A DNA stretch of 64,000 nt from Pectobacterium sp013449375 (GTDB lineage: Bacteria > Pseudomonadota > Gammaproteobacteria > Enterobacterales > Enterobacteriaceae): NCBI RefSeq assembly GCF_048593165.1, contig NZ_CP184271.1. One strand, written 5' to 3'. The notes beneath the pieces are model-generated. The model saw nothing but the letters and a program-made list of their open reading frames with translations. It was not told the DNA's origin and did not search any database. Positions 8,343 to 18,020 of this stretch are shown piece by piece (position 1 is the first letter of the stretch; every line of letters starts with the position of its first letter). The position numbers were made by a program, and so were the translations under genes.

Positions 8343-9935
8343 GTGTTAAGTACCAACAATATCACCATGCAGTTCGGCAGCAAGCCGTTGTTTGAAAACA
8401 TTTCCGTTAAATTTGGCGGCGGTAACCGTTACGGTTTGATTGGCGCAAATGGCTGCGGTAAATCCACATTCATGAAGATTCTCGGTGGCGATCTGGTGCC
8501 GAGCGCCGGTAACGTCTTCCTCGATCCTAATGAACGACTGGGTAAACTGCGTCAGGATCAGTTCGCTTTTGAAAAATACAGCGTGCTGGATACCGTCATC
8601 ATGGGCCACGGGGAGCTGTGGGCGGTAAAAGAAGAACGCGATCGCATCTACGCATTGGCTGAAATGAGCGAAGAGGACGGTTATAAAGTTGCCGATCTGG
8701 AAGTGCAATACGGTGAGATGGAGGGTTACAGCGCAGAATCTCGTGCCGGTGAACTGTTGCTGGGCGTAGGGATTCCGGTTGAGCAGCACTATGGTTTGAT
8801 GAGTGAGATTGCGCCGGGCTGGAAACTGCGTGTTCTGTTGGCGCAGGCGTTGTTTGCCGATCCTGATATCCTGCTGCTCGACGAACCGACCAACAACCTG
8901 GATATCGATACGATCCGTTGGTTGGAACAAGTGCTGAACGAGCGTAACAGCACCATGATCATCATTTCGCATGACCGTCACTTCCTGAATATGGTGTGTA
9001 CGCACATGGCGGATCTGGACTACGGCGAACTGCGTATTTATCCCGGTAACTACGATGAATACATGACGGCCGCGACGCAGGCTCGTGAGCGTCTACTGGC
9101 CGATAACGCCAAGAAGAAAGCGCAAATTTCCGAACTGCAATCGTTCGTTAGCCGCTTTAGCGCCAACGCTTCTAAATCCAAACAGGCGACATCACGTGCA
9201 CGCCAGATTGATAAAATCCAGTTGGATGAAGTAAAAGCGTCCAGCCGTCAAAACCCGTTTATCCGTTTCGATCAGGATAAGAAACTGTTCCGTAATGCGC
9301 TGGAAGTGGAAGCGTTGAGCAAAGGTTTTGACAACGGTCCGCTCTTCAACAAGCTGAACCTGATGGTCGAAGTCGGTGAGAAAGTCGCTATTCTGGGTAC
9401 CAACGGTATCGGTAAAACGACGCTGTTAAAAACGCTGGTCGGCGATCTTCAGCCAGACAGCGGTACGGTGAAATGGTCTGAAAATGCAAAAATCGGTTAC
9501 TACGCGCAGGATCACGAATACGAGTTCGACGAGACGCTGACCGTTTTTGACTGGATGAGCCAGTGGAAACAGGAAAAAGATGACGAACAAGCCGTACGCA
9601 GCGTGCTGGGTCGTTTGCTGTTCAGTCAGGATGATATTAAGAAGAAAGTGAAGGTGTTATCCGGTGGTGAAAAAGGCCGCATGCTGTTCGGTAAACTGAT
9701 GATGCAGCGTCCTAACATTCTGGTCATGGATGAACCGACTAACCACTTGGATATGGAATCTATCGAATCGCTGAACATGGCGCTGGATATGTATGAAGGG
9801 ACGCTGCTGTTCGTTTCTCATGACCGTGAGTTTGTTAGCTCACTAGCGACCCGTGTTCTGGAAATTACGCCAAATAAAGTGATCGATTTCACCGGTAACT
9901 ATGAAGATTACCTGCGCAGCCAGGGTATTCAGTAA
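8343..9935 (+). CDS. ybiT: ABC-F family ATPase YbiT
   Basis: A 530-residue soluble protein with two ABC domains and no membrane segment. It has Walker A motifs GANGCGKST and GTNGIGKTT, signature LSGGEKGRM in the second half, and Walker B plus EPTNNLD / EPTNHLD. ABC-F proteins act at the ribosome E site; YbiT is one of the four E. coli members. The start is set at GTG 8343 (LSTNNITMQFG), which gives exactly the E. coli length. ATG codons further upstream would add about 54 residues without similarity. A CATAAT -10 element lies at about 8300. Confidence 0.95.
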   Translation: MLSTNNITMQFGSKPLFENISVKFGGGNRYGLIGANGCGKSTFMKILGGDLVPSAGNVFLDPNERLGKLRQDQFAFEKYSVLDTVIMGHGELWAVKEERDRIYALAEMSEEDGYKVADLEVQYGEMEGYSAESRAGELLLGVGIPVEQHYGLMSEIAPGWKLRVLLAQALFADPDILLLDEPTNNLDIDTIRWLEQVLNERNSTMIIISHDRHFLNMVCTHMADLDYGELRIYPGNYDEYMTAATQARERLLADNAKKKAQISELQSFVSRFSANASKSKQATSRARQIDKIQLDEVKASSRQNPFIRFDQDKKLFRNALEVEALSKGFDNGPLFNKLNLMVEVGEKVAILGTNGIGKTTLLKTLVGDLQPDSGTVKWSENAKIGYYAQDHEYEFDETLTVFDWMSQWKQEKDDEQAVRSVLGRLLFSQDDIKKKVKVLSGGEKGRMLFGKLMMQRPNILVMDEPTNHLDMESIESLNMALDMYEGTLLFVSHDREFVSSLATRVLEITPNKVIDFTGNYEDYLRSQGIQ

Positions 9936-9943
9936 GTCCTATA

Positions 9944-9987
9944 CCGACTTTCAGGCCTACATCATGGCCTGAAGGTCGGCTATTTTT
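9944..9987 (+). terminator. Intrinsic terminator after ybiT
   Basis: A 14-bp stem (CCGACTTTCAGGCC, 9944-9957, with GGCCTGAAGGTCGG, 9966-9979; one G-T pair) is followed by TATTTTTCTTTCTTTT. Confidence 0.9.
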
Positions 9988-10349
9988 CTTTCTTTTCCTT
10001 TATTTCGTTCTCTCTGTGCGCGGTTTATTTCTTTTCGCTGATGTCATCGGACGGAAGTATTCTTCGATCCTGCCTGTATTTATTACTCAAATTAACGAAC
10101 TTTAATAAACGCTGTTTTTTTTTCGTACTTGTTAAAAAAACAAAGAGGGATAGACCGTAACCCTATGAAATAAAATAGCGATACGGTTTTTCGGCATGAT
10201 TTTCAGTTTGCACAAAAGAAAACAGTTTGTTAATCCCTGTCGCTATTTTGCTGTATTCACATTCAGCCCCTTCATTTACGTTTTCTCTTCGTTGCCAAAT
10301 AAAAATAATTATCATTTAATTTATTTTATTGATTATTTGGGGGCCGTTA
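9988..10349. other. Intergenic region upstream of hutW
   Basis: AT-rich non-coding stretch. Apart from the Fur-box-like sequence near its right end I see no gene; the short frame at 10196-10390 has no ribosome site and is Phe/Tyr-rich read-through of AT-rich DNA. Confidence 0.6.
10301..10320 (+). promoter_or_regulatory. Candidate Fur box of hutWX-chuY
   Basis: AATAATTATCATTTA (10304-10318) agrees at about 11 of 15 positions with the core of the Fur consensus. It lies 30 bp upstream of the hutW start, where iron repression of a haem-use operon would be expected. Confidence 0.55.
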
Positions 10350-11663
10350 ATGAACATCGATTTGACGCCGTATTATGCCGAGCCCGGTGAGCAGCCTTTT
10401 AGCGCCCGACGTATGGCCATGCCTTGGCGCAACCATGTGCCACTTTCTCCAGAACAGATTCCGGTCGGTTGGCAGGCGCTGAAGCAGCACACCGTGCCTG
10501 CGCGTAAACGACTGCTCTACCTGCACATTCCTTTTTGCGCCACGCACTGCACGTTCTGCGGTTTTTATCAAAACAAGCTGCGTGATGACTGCACGGCGAC
10601 CTATACCCGTTATCTGTTGCAGGAGCTGGCGATGGAGGCGGACAGCCCGCTTCACCAGTCTGCGCCCATTCATGCGGTGTATTTTGGTGGTGGCACGCCA
10701 ACGGCGCTGGCAGCCGATGAGCTGTCGCAGATCATTCGTGCGATCCGCACCTCTCTGCCGCTGGCACCGGACTGTGAAATCACAGTAGAAGGGCGGGCGA
10801 TGGATTTTGACGATGAGCGGATCGATGCCTGTCTGGATGCGGGAGCGAACCGCTTCTCCATCGGTATTCAGACGTTTGATACCCGTATTCGTCAGCGTAT
10901 GGCGCGTACCTCAGATAAACAGCAGTCAATCCGCTTCCTTGAACGTCTGTGTGAGCGCGACAGAGCTGCCGTGGTGTGCGATCTGATGTTTGGCCTGCCG
11001 GAACAAACGCCGGAAATCTGGCGCGAAGATCTGGCTATCGTCAGTGATTTACCGTTAGACGGCGTCGATCTGTATGCGCTCAATCTGTTACCAACCACGC
11101 CGCTGGCGAAAGCGGCTGAAAACCAGCGTGTCGCATTGCCTGATGTGGTTGCCCGCCGTGATTTTTATCGGACTGGCGCGGCATTTCTGGCTGACGCTGG
11201 CTGGCATCAACTGAGCAACAGCCACTGGGCGCGCACCACGCGCGAACGCAATCTGTACAACCTGCTGATTAAACAAGGCGCGGACTGTCTGGCAATGGGA
11301 AGCGGCGCGGGTGGCAACATAAACGGGCAAGCCTACATGATGGAACGCAGCCTGGAACGCTATTATCAGCAGATCGATCAGGGGCAAAAACCGATCATGA
11401 TGATGACGCCAGCCAGTCCGACTGGGCCATGGCAGCATCAGCTTCAGGCGGGAATTGAAGTGGGCCGCATCACGCTACCTCAGTTGACTCCACATGCCAG
11501 TGAACTTCAGCCGTTACTTAGCCAGTGGCATCAGGCTGGGCTGACCTGTGACGATTCCACCTGTCTGCGCCTGACCAACGATGGTCGCTTCTGGGCAAAC
11601 AACCTGATGCAGGCATTACAACAAATTATCCCTCAGCTTAATGCCGAAGCGCATGCACACTAA
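10350..11663 (+). CDS. hutW: Anaerobic haem-degrading radical SAM methyltransferase HutW/ChuW
   Basis: A 437-residue radical SAM enzyme. The [4Fe-4S]/SAM motif CX3CX2C is at Cys63, Cys67 and Cys70 (IPFCATHCTFCGFY), followed by the glycine-rich YFGGGTPTAL. The E. coli O157 homologue ChuW opens the haem ring without oxygen, releasing iron and forming the tetrapyrrole anaerobilin. The ATG at 10350 has GGGGGC just upstream; an earlier ATG at 10329 has none. It heads a compact three-gene unit with hutX and chuY-like genes, under a Fur-box-like site. Confidence 0.92.
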   Translation: MNIDLTPYYAEPGEQPFSARRMAMPWRNHVPLSPEQIPVGWQALKQHTVPARKRLLYLHIPFCATHCTFCGFYQNKLRDDCTATYTRYLLQELAMEADSPLHQSAPIHAVYFGGGTPTALAADELSQIIRAIRTSLPLAPDCEITVEGRAMDFDDERIDACLDAGANRFSIGIQTFDTRIRQRMARTSDKQQSIRFLERLCERDRAAVVCDLMFGLPEQTPEIWREDLAIVSDLPLDGVDLYALNLLPTTPLAKAAENQRVALPDVVARRDFYRTGAAFLADAGWHQLSNSHWARTTRERNLYNLLIKQGADCLAMGSGAGGNINGQAYMMERSLERYYQQIDQGQKPIMMMTPASPTGPWQHQLQAGIEVGRITLPQLTPHASELQPLLSQWHQAGLTCDDSTCLRLTNDGRFWANNLMQALQQIIPQLNAEAHAH

Positions 11664-11677
11664 CCGGAGACGAAACG

Positions 11678-12178
11678 ATGACCATGACACTGCATGAATT
11701 ACTGGCAACCAACCCTGATGGCACACTGGAAGAGATTGCCGGAAAGTACAATACCTCGCTGTTTGCCGTGGTTGAGGCTTTGCCTACGGCACAGCGTACC
11801 GTAGTGGTGGGCGATCGTTTCGATCAGGTATGGGACACAATAGCGACCTGGGGGGAAGTGACCCTAATCAGCCACACGGCGGACGCGATTCTGGAATTTA
11901 AGAGTGAGCTGCCAACCGGTACACATCGCCACGGTTACTTTAACCTACGTGGCAAAAATGGCCTGAGCGGGCATATCCGTGCAACGAGCTGTCAGCACAT
12001 TGCGTTTATTGAGCGTAAGTTCATGGGGATGGACACGGCGTCCGTGGTGTTCTTTAATGCCAGCGGTGCGGCGATGTTTAAAATCTTCCTTGGACGAGAC
12101 AGCCACCGCCAGCTGTTGAGCGCTCAGGTTGAGGCGTTTCGCACGTTGGCGAGTGAATTACAACCGGAGCAAGTATGA
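11678..12178 (+). CDS. hutX: Haem utilisation cytosolic carrier HutX/ChuX
   Basis: A 166-residue cytosolic protein of the HutX/ChuX family, which binds haem and is thought to hand it to the degrading enzyme. GGAGA precedes the ATG and the gap to hutW is 14 bp. The stop overlaps the next start (ATGA, 12175-12178), so translation with the downstream reductase is coupled. Confidence 0.92.
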   Translation: MTMTLHELLATNPDGTLEEIAGKYNTSLFAVVEALPTAQRTVVVGDRFDQVWDTIATWGEVTLISHTADAILEFKSELPTGTHRHGYFNLRGKNGLSGHIRATSCQHIAFIERKFMGMDTASVVFFNASGAAMFKIFLGRDSHRQLLSAQVEAFRTLASELQPEQV

Positions 12179-12804
12179 CGTGGTTACTTTTCGGCGCGGG
12201 CAATGGGGTCGGCGCCTGCTTATTACAACGTGCGATTGAGTGCGAACAGGCGGTCGTACTCGTATTACGTAATCCTGAACAGGCCAAACACTGGCGTGAG
12301 CAGGGAATGACGGTAGTGGAAGGCGATGCCTGCGAGCCGGAAACGGTCGCGGAAGCCTGTCGTGTGGCGGGGCCTTCTGCCATTGTGGTATCGACAATGG
12401 GCGGCGGCACGGTAAATTATCAGGGTCACCGCACGGTGATCGATGGTGCCGAACAGGCAGGCATCAAACGTATGCTGCTGGTGACGTCACTGGGCTGCGG
12501 CGATAGCTGGCCGCTGTTGTCACCACGCGCCAGAGCCGCGTTTGGTTTTGCAGTACGTGAGAAGTCGCTGGCAGAAAGCTGGTTGCAGAGTAGTTCGTTG
12601 GATCACTGTATCGTTCGTCCCGGTGGCTTGCTGGATGTGGTCGCAACGTACAATGCAAAACTGACTCAAGGCACTGCCACGCTGGGGCTGGTGTCACGTT
12701 GGGATGTGGCGCTGGCAGTTGATCAACTGCTACAACAGCCTGTTTTTGGCAATCAGATCTATAATCTGATCGATCCCGATCTCACCCTGCCTGCCATTCC
12801 GTAA
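12175..12804 (+). CDS. chuY: NAD(P)-binding protein, ChuY-like anaerobilin reductase
   Basis: A 209-residue single-domain Rossmann protein of the atypical SDR (NAD(P)H-binding) type. The dinucleotide loop is GAGNGVG at residues 7-13, and VVSTMGGG and CIVRPGGL mark the later strands. In the chu locus of pathogenic E. coli the gene after chuX encodes ChuY, reported to reduce anaerobilin, and the order W-X-Y here is the same. The role is inferred from position plus fold; the symbol is given on that basis. Confidence 0.8.
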   Translation: MTWLLFGAGNGVGACLLQRAIECEQAVVLVLRNPEQAKHWREQGMTVVEGDACEPETVAEACRVAGPSAIVVSTMGGGTVNYQGHRTVIDGAEQAGIKRMLLVTSLGCGDSWPLLSPRARAAFGFAVREKSLAESWLQSSSLDHCIVRPGGLLDVVATYNAKLTQGTATLGLVSRWDVALAVDQLLQQPVFGNQIYNLIDPDLTLPAIP

Positions 12805-12965
12805 TCACTACGACGCCGTAATCTAATGCTGTCGGGATAATCTCTCTCGGCAGTAGGCAAACTGTTATAGTCAATCTATCGAAAACTGTATCTGTTATCT
12901 CTTATATGGCTATGTTCTAATCGACGCCAGCAGTGTTGTATTCCTTAAGCATGATGGTGACGACG

Positions 12966-13442
12966 ATGGACGAAGTAAAACGCCTTCTTACCGAAGAGAT
13001 CGAACGCATTAACCGGGAAGAAAAACGCGACAATAAAATACGTTTCAGCCGTAAATTCATGCAGTCTCACCCTTATTTGTTTACTGCGATGCTGTTGAGC
13101 TACGTGCCGGTCGCGCTCATCCTCTTTTATGCCTCTTATTTTGGTTTACCGTATCTGATCGGTTTTACCGTTTTCCTGCTAGTGATGACGCTGGCACTGT
13201 CGATGGATATTAATCCAACCTATCGCTTTGAAGACATCGACACGCTGGATTTACGCGTGTGCTATAACGGCGAGTGGTTTACAATCCGCCATGTGTCACA
13301 GGACACGCTGGATAAGCTGCTACGCAATGAGCAGGTACCGTCCACGGTGAAAGCAGGGATAGAAAAAATTCAGCGTACGAAAGGCGATGTAGATTTCTAT
13401 GACGTTTTCTCATTGGCCTATCGCCAACAGCCTTCCCGTTAG
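12966..13442 (+). CDS. ylaC: YlaC family inner-membrane protein
   Basis: A 158-residue protein with two adjacent membrane helices (about residues 35-80) and a soluble C-terminal domain containing YRFEDIDTLDLRVCYNGEWF. It matches E. coli YlaC along its length (similar start, EDIDVLDFRVCYNGEW, SFYDIF near the end). The function is unknown. I place the start at 12966 by alignment with YlaC; ATGs at 12951 and 12954 are in frame and none has a strong ribosome site. Confidence 0.86.
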   Translation: MDEVKRLLTEEIERINREEKRDNKIRFSRKFMQSHPYLFTAMLLSYVPVALILFYASYFGLPYLIGFTVFLLVMTLALSMDINPTYRFEDIDTLDLRVCYNGEWFTIRHVSQDTLDKLLRNEQVPSTVKAGIEKIQRTKGDVDFYDVFSLAYRQQPSR

Positions 13443-13649
13443 CAGGCTCTTTCTGCCCTCAAACCGCTCCATTTCACGATGATAAAATAATGCGCAGGTT
13501 TTTCTCCCATGCGCAGATTTTCATGGTGGCTGGTTTTCATTGAATCACAATGCTACGTTCGTATAAGCAGCGAGCGCCGCATTCTTGTGGTTTTTCAGAC
13601 CGATGGTTTTTCAGGTTGATGGTTTTTCAAATACGGGCAGAACAGGACG

Positions 13650-14372
13650 ATGAGCGAAAAAGTATTGCTGGTGATTCAGTTGGGCCAACCGCCGGAAGGC
13701 ATTGCGTCTCAGGTTGGGCAACAAGGGAAGTGGTTTGCTGATGCAGTACAGGGAAATTCACAGCCGATACAGGTGGTGCGCCCCGATCGTGGCGAGTCGC
13801 TGCCACCGTTTGATACGCTGGCGGCGGTGGTGATCTCCGGTTCGTGGTCGATGGTCACGGATCGGCTGGACTGGAGTGAATACACCGCAGGCTGGCTGCG
13901 TGAAGCCTATTACGCGGAGATTCCGCTGCTGGGCGTGTGCTATGGGCATCAATTGCTGGCCGATGCGCTGGGCGGCAAAGTAGGGGATAACCCGAACGGC
14001 AAGGAAGTCGGTGTTCAGGTTGTGACAACGAATGAAGCTGCTGCACAAGACCCATTACTGCGTAATTATCCGCCGCAGTTCGGCGCTTATCTGACCCACC
14101 AGCAATCCGTGCTGGAAGCGCCTGAAGGGGCACAGGTACTGGCGAGCTCAGAGATGGACGGCTGCCAGATTATCCGCTATAGCGAGAAAGTGTTGACCGT
14201 GCAGTTCCACCCAGAATTTAGCACGGACATTATGCTGACGTGTCTGCGCCATAATGAAATGGCGCTGCGGCAGGGCGGCTGGGATGTCGATCGGCTGATG
14301 GATATCCCACAAGAACCGGTCTGGGCGCGCAAGATCCTGCTGGATTTTGTACAACGCTACGCGGCGAAATAG
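13650..14372 (+). CDS. Class I glutamine amidotransferase-like protein
   Basis: A 240-residue stand-alone amidotransferase of the GMP-synthase N-domain type. The nucleophile elbow GVCYGHQL (Cys97) and the VQFHPEF histidine-glutamate pair complete the triad. Free-standing members may hydrolyse gamma-glutamyl bonds or donate ammonia to an unlinked partner; no partner is adjacent. The upstream spacer holds a short direct repeat (GATGGTTTTTCA twice, near 13600-13630). Confidence 0.85.
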   Translation: MSEKVLLVIQLGQPPEGIASQVGQQGKWFADAVQGNSQPIQVVRPDRGESLPPFDTLAAVVISGSWSMVTDRLDWSEYTAGWLREAYYAEIPLLGVCYGHQLLADALGGKVGDNPNGKEVGVQVVTTNEAAAQDPLLRNYPPQFGAYLTHQQSVLEAPEGAQVLASSEMDGCQIIRYSEKVLTVQFHPEFSTDIMLTCLRHNEMALRQGGWDVDRLMDIPQEPVWARKILLDFVQRYAAK

Positions 14373-14480
14373 CCCTCGAGCAACGCGTTATGCGCGATAA
14401 AACGTCCTTCTCGATCGTCACTCGCTGGTGATGATCGAGCCAATAATCATGACAGCTTCACCCACCAAAACCGTAGCGCT

Positions 14481-15932
14481 ATGGCAAAGTTTGAACAGCT
14501 CGCTCACCAGATCCGTGAGCAACTTCAGGAAGGGATTTGGCAGCCGGGCGACAAACTGCCCTCGCTGCGGGAGAAATCACTGCATTCGGGTATGAGCCTG
14601 ATGACCGTGCTGCACGCCTATCAACTGCTGGAAAGTCAGGGGCTGATTGTGTCGCGTCCACAGTCGGGTTATTACGCTGCGCCACAGCTGTCCGCACTAC
14701 CTGCGGACAGCCTGCACTCGCCCGTGGGGCAGGAACGTGTACAGCTTACCGAAGATGTGGACGTCAATGCGTTCATTTTTGATGTGCTTCAGGCCAGCAA
14801 AGATCCGGCAGTGATGCCGTTCGGATCGGCGTTTCCCGATCCACAGCTCTTCCCACAGCGCCAGTTGACGCGCTCGTTGGCCTCGGTGGCGCGTCATATG
14901 CAGCCACACAGCGCGCTGGATAACTTGCCACCGGGTAATGAAAGCCTGAGGAAGAACATCGCTCAGCGCTATGCGTTGCAGGGGATTGCTGTCTCGCCCG
15001 ACGAGATTGTGATTACGGCGGGGGCGATGGAATCCCTTAATCTCAGCCTTCAGGTGCTGACGGAGCCGGGCGATTACGTGGTGATTGAGTCTCCGGCGTT
15101 TTACGGCGCGCTACAGGCGATTGAACGCCTTAAACTCAAGGCGATTGCGATTGCAACCGATCCGCAACAGGGCATCGATCTTGACGCGTTGCAGCAGGCG
15201 CTGAACGACTATCCGATCAAAGCCTGCTGGCTGATGACCAATTTTCATAACCCGCTTGGCTGCACGCTGTCTTGGGAGAAGAAGCAGCGGCTGGTGGCGA
15301 TGCTGGAAAAACACGGCGTCGGGCTGGTAGAAGATGATGTTTACAGCGAGCTATACACAGGACTGCAACGCCCGCTGCCCGCAAAAGCGTTAGATAAAAA
15401 AGGCACGATTTTGCACTGCTCCTCGTTTTCTAAAAATCTGGTCGCAGGGTTCCGCATCGGCTGGGTGGCGGCAGGGAGCTATGCAGGTAGCATTCAGCGT
15501 TTACAGCTGATGAGCACACTATCAACCAGCGCGCCTATGCAATTGGCGATTGCGGATTATCTGGCGACCAGCAGTTATGACAGCCATCTGCGCCGCTTGC
15601 GACGGTCGCTGGAGCAGCGCAAACACGCGGCGTTACAGTCACTACGTCGGCACTTTCCGGGCGACGTCCTCATTAATCATTCCCAAGGCGGCTATTTTCT
15701 CTGGCTGGAACTGCCTGAAGGCGTCAGCAGCACCGAGCTATACCGCCGCGCGTTGGAGCGAGGCGTCAGCATTGCGCCGGGGAAAATGTTCACGACCGGC
15801 GACAAATACGATCGCTATTTCCGCTTCAACGCTTCCTATGAATGGGACGAACGCTGTGAACAAAGCGTGATCGTATTGGCAGCACTGATTCGGTCACAGA
15901 TAAGCGAGCGTTTGGCCCGATCACCCCTTTAG
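14481..15932 (+). CDS. ydcR: MocR-type GntR/aminotransferase regulator, YdcR-like
   Basis: A 483-residue fusion of an N-terminal GntR winged helix (residues 1-70, with GIWQPGDKLPSLRE and SGMSLMTVLHAYQLLESQG) to a fold-type I aminotransferase domain (from about residue 85). The PLP lysine lies in SSFSKNLVAGFRIGWVA. It resembles E. coli YdcR over its full length. MocR proteins are usually PLP-sensing transcription factors for vitamin B6, GABA or related pathways. No obvious target gene is divergent from it, so the regulon is unknown. Confidence 0.88.
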   Translation: MAKFEQLAHQIREQLQEGIWQPGDKLPSLREKSLHSGMSLMTVLHAYQLLESQGLIVSRPQSGYYAAPQLSALPADSLHSPVGQERVQLTEDVDVNAFIFDVLQASKDPAVMPFGSAFPDPQLFPQRQLTRSLASVARHMQPHSALDNLPPGNESLRKNIAQRYALQGIAVSPDEIVITAGAMESLNLSLQVLTEPGDYVVIESPAFYGALQAIERLKLKAIAIATDPQQGIDLDALQQALNDYPIKACWLMTNFHNPLGCTLSWEKKQRLVAMLEKHGVGLVEDDVYSELYTGLQRPLPAKALDKKGTILHCSSFSKNLVAGFRIGWVAAGSYAGSIQRLQLMSTLSTSAPMQLAIADYLATSSYDSHLRRLRRSLEQRKHAALQSLRRHFPGDVLINHSQGGYFLWLELPEGVSSTELYRRALERGVSIAPGKMFTTGDKYDRYFRFNASYEWDERCEQSVIVLAALIRSQISERLARSPL

Positions 15933-16296
15933 AGGTGTGGAGATGTGTGCCGCTTTTCTGTTACTGTGCCGTCATGGCGGAAGGTGGCGGCATCGATGGT
16001 GGAAAACAGCCATAACCTTGCCGGAAATCAGAAAGTCGCTAGCCACGATGCGTATAATTCCGACTAAAGCTGAGCGATACCCGAATGCTGATCATTTAAG
16101 CTCGTTTTTAGGGGAAACACAGGGGGAGGTTCCCGCAGGGAGGCCTCACCCCTGTGGTCGCCCCGTGTATCTCGATCTTTAAGCGATTGGCATTAGCTAT
16201 TATACCCGGACCGCGCTGTCGGCCTTCCTGCACCCCGAAATCTATCGGATAGACAACGTAAACAAGACAACGTAAACAACAGGAAAAATCCCCCTG
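15933..16296. other. Intergenic region with GC-rich hairpin
   Basis: No credible gene. CACAGGGG (16118-16125) pairs with CCCCTGTG (16149-16156), enclosing nested G- and C-runs. The surrounding 16080-16200 segment looks like a dispersed structured intergenic repeat, but only one copy is in view. Confidence 0.45.
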
Positions 16297-17226
16297 ATGA
16301 GTATTCGCATTGTTCCTCAGGAACAGTTAGAACAGAACGAAAAATCGATGCCGGAAGGGAATATTCCTCCGCTGCTTTTTGCCAATCTGAAAAGCCTGTA
16401 CAGCAGCCGCGCGGAGCGTCTGCGTCAGTTAGCTGAAGATCACCCGCTGGGGGATTACCTCACTTTCGCCGCAGGCGTAGTGGAAGCCCAACAGAAGGTA
16501 TTGCACGATCATCCGTTGCGGCTTGACCTGAGTGAGGTGCTGAAACAGTCTGGCGATCGTCCGCCGCTTGATATCGCAGTATTCCCGCGTGATGCACACT
16601 GGCACACGCTGCTGCGCGCGCTGATTGAAGAATTGAAACCGGATGCTAGCGGACAGGTATTATCCACGCTGGAAAATCTGGAAAAAGCCTCGGAGCAGGA
16701 GCTGGAAGAGCAGGCAACGGCGCTGCTGCAACACGAATTTCGCGCCGAGAACAATGATAAAGCTCCGTTCATCTGGGCGGCGCTGTCGCTGTTTTGGGCA
16801 CAGATGGCAAGCCTGCTGCCCGGTAAAGCGCGTGCCGTACCCGGCGAACATCGCCAGTTCTGCCCCGTGTGCGGCAGTATTCCGGTCTCGGGCGTGGTGC
16901 AGTTAGGTACATCCAGCGGGCTGCGTTATCTGCACTGTAATCTGTGCGAGAGTGAATGGCACATGGTGCGGGTGAAATGCAGTAACTGTGAAGAGTCGAG
17001 CGAACTCAATTACTGGTCGCTGGATAGTGAAAACTCCGCCATCAAAGCGGAAAGCTGCGGCCACTGCGGCACGTATCTGAAATTGCTATATCAGGAAAAA
17101 GATCACCGTGTGGAAGCCGTTGCCGACGATTTGGCGTCACTGGTGTTGGATGTGAAAATGGAGGAAGAAGGTTTTTCTCGCAGTAGCATCAACCCCTTCT
17201 TGTTCCCGGAAAGTTCGATCGAATAA
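16297..17226 (+). CDS. fdhE: Formate dehydrogenase accessory protein FdhE
   Basis: A 309-residue cytoplasmic accessory factor needed for activity of the Tat-exported respiratory formate dehydrogenases. The C-terminal half carries rubredoxin-like CxxC pairs (CPVCG, CNLC, CSNC, CGHC) that bind iron in the family. E. coli FdhE is also 309 residues. The formate dehydrogenase structural genes are not within the visible sequence. Confidence 0.94.
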   Translation: MSIRIVPQEQLEQNEKSMPEGNIPPLLFANLKSLYSSRAERLRQLAEDHPLGDYLTFAAGVVEAQQKVLHDHPLRLDLSEVLKQSGDRPPLDIAVFPRDAHWHTLLRALIEELKPDASGQVLSTLENLEKASEQELEEQATALLQHEFRAENNDKAPFIWAALSLFWAQMASLLPGKARAVPGEHRQFCPVCGSIPVSGVVQLGTSSGLRYLHCNLCESEWHMVRVKCSNCEESSELNYWSLDSENSAIKAESCGHCGTYLKLLYQEKDHRVEAVADDLASLVLDVKMEEEGFSRSSINPFLFPESSIE

Positions 17227-17330
17227 TCCGTCTAATCGGTGAAGCGCGTTTGGGCTTCACCGTCTTTCTTTCAAAAACCGTTCTTTTCAGAAAACCTTTC
17301 TTTTCATAAAAGAGTCAAGAAAACCGGCGC

Positions 17331-17651
17331 TTACCATACACCGCTGAAATGCAGCAGCAAGACCAGTGCGGTGAGCACAATGGACGACGACGTGAGCACG
17401 ATCAATCCCTGACTGGCGCGTGATAGCACCGATTGGCAACAGGCATTAAAACGGTAGCGCAAAATCGCCAGCACCGACATCAGCGCCGCAACGCACAAGA
17501 GCAGAATGGCGCAGGCAAACACCGCACGGCTGTCGTCCACCATGCTCAGACGAAAACACAACAGGCTGTTGATCAGCATCACAAACAGCGTGCGTGACCA
17601 GGCCATGCCGGTTCGCTGCGGTTGTAATCCCGGATCGCGTGTGGTTTCCAT
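17331..17651 (-). CDS. yidG: DUF202 membrane protein, YidG-like
   Basis: A 106-residue protein with three hydrophobic helices and the family N-terminal signature DPGLQPQRTGMAWSRT. E. coli YidG starts its conserved part with DPGLQPERTSLAWFRT. It follows a YidH-like gene by 3 bp, the same pairing as in E. coli. The function is unknown. Confidence 0.83.
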   Translation of the reverse strand: METTRDPGLQPQRTGMAWSRTLFVMLINSLLCFRLSMVDDSRAVFACAILLLCVAALMSVLAILRYRFNACCQSVLSRASQGLIVLTSSSIVLTALVLLLHFSGVW

Positions 17652-17654
17652 GCG

Positions 17655-18020
17655 TTACCCGAGCAGAATCATCGCGGCAAGCGCGATGGCAATGAGGGTG
17701 ATAAACAGCGTCACGATCAGCAGCATCGGCGTATATGGCATATCGCTTTCCTGACGCATGGCTTTCTCATTGCTGACCCAGCGACGATAGGCCAGAGCGC
17801 CGAGCAGCGCGGCGCAGACGACCAGCAGTAGAGCCAGCCCCTGACGCAACAGCGGATCGATATGGACGGTGAATTGATCGATACCCACAGCACCAGCAAG
17901 AAACGCCAGCGCGGTCCGAATCCACGCCAGAAAGGTGCGCTCATTCGCTAATGAAAAACGGTAGTCTGGGGTTTTCCCCTGACTCCACCACGGTGTTTTG
18001 TCCTGTCTGGGTGTTGTCAT
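17655..18020 (-). CDS. yidH: DUF202 membrane protein, YidH-like
   Basis: A 121-residue protein with three membrane helices. The conserved N-terminal YRFSLANERTFLAWIRTALAFL is close to E. coli YidH, and the LRNEKAMR-like element is present as VSNEKAMRQ. It is the first gene of the yidH-yidG pair and lies 168 bp downstream of the bd oxidase operon on the same strand. Confidence 0.87.
   Translation of the reverse strand: MTTPRQDKTPWWSQGKTPDYRFSLANERTFLAWIRTALAFLAGAVGIDQFTVHIDPLLRQGLALLLVVCAALLGALAYRRWVSNEKAMRQESDMPYTPMLLIVTLFITLIAIALAAMILLG

Noticed and set aside
10196..10390. 64-codon frame before hutW
   Set aside because: Overlaps the Fur-box region and the hutW start; no ribosome site.
13600..13640. 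Short direct repeat GATGGTTTTTCA
   Set aside because: Only two copies of 12 bp; likely replication slippage without function.
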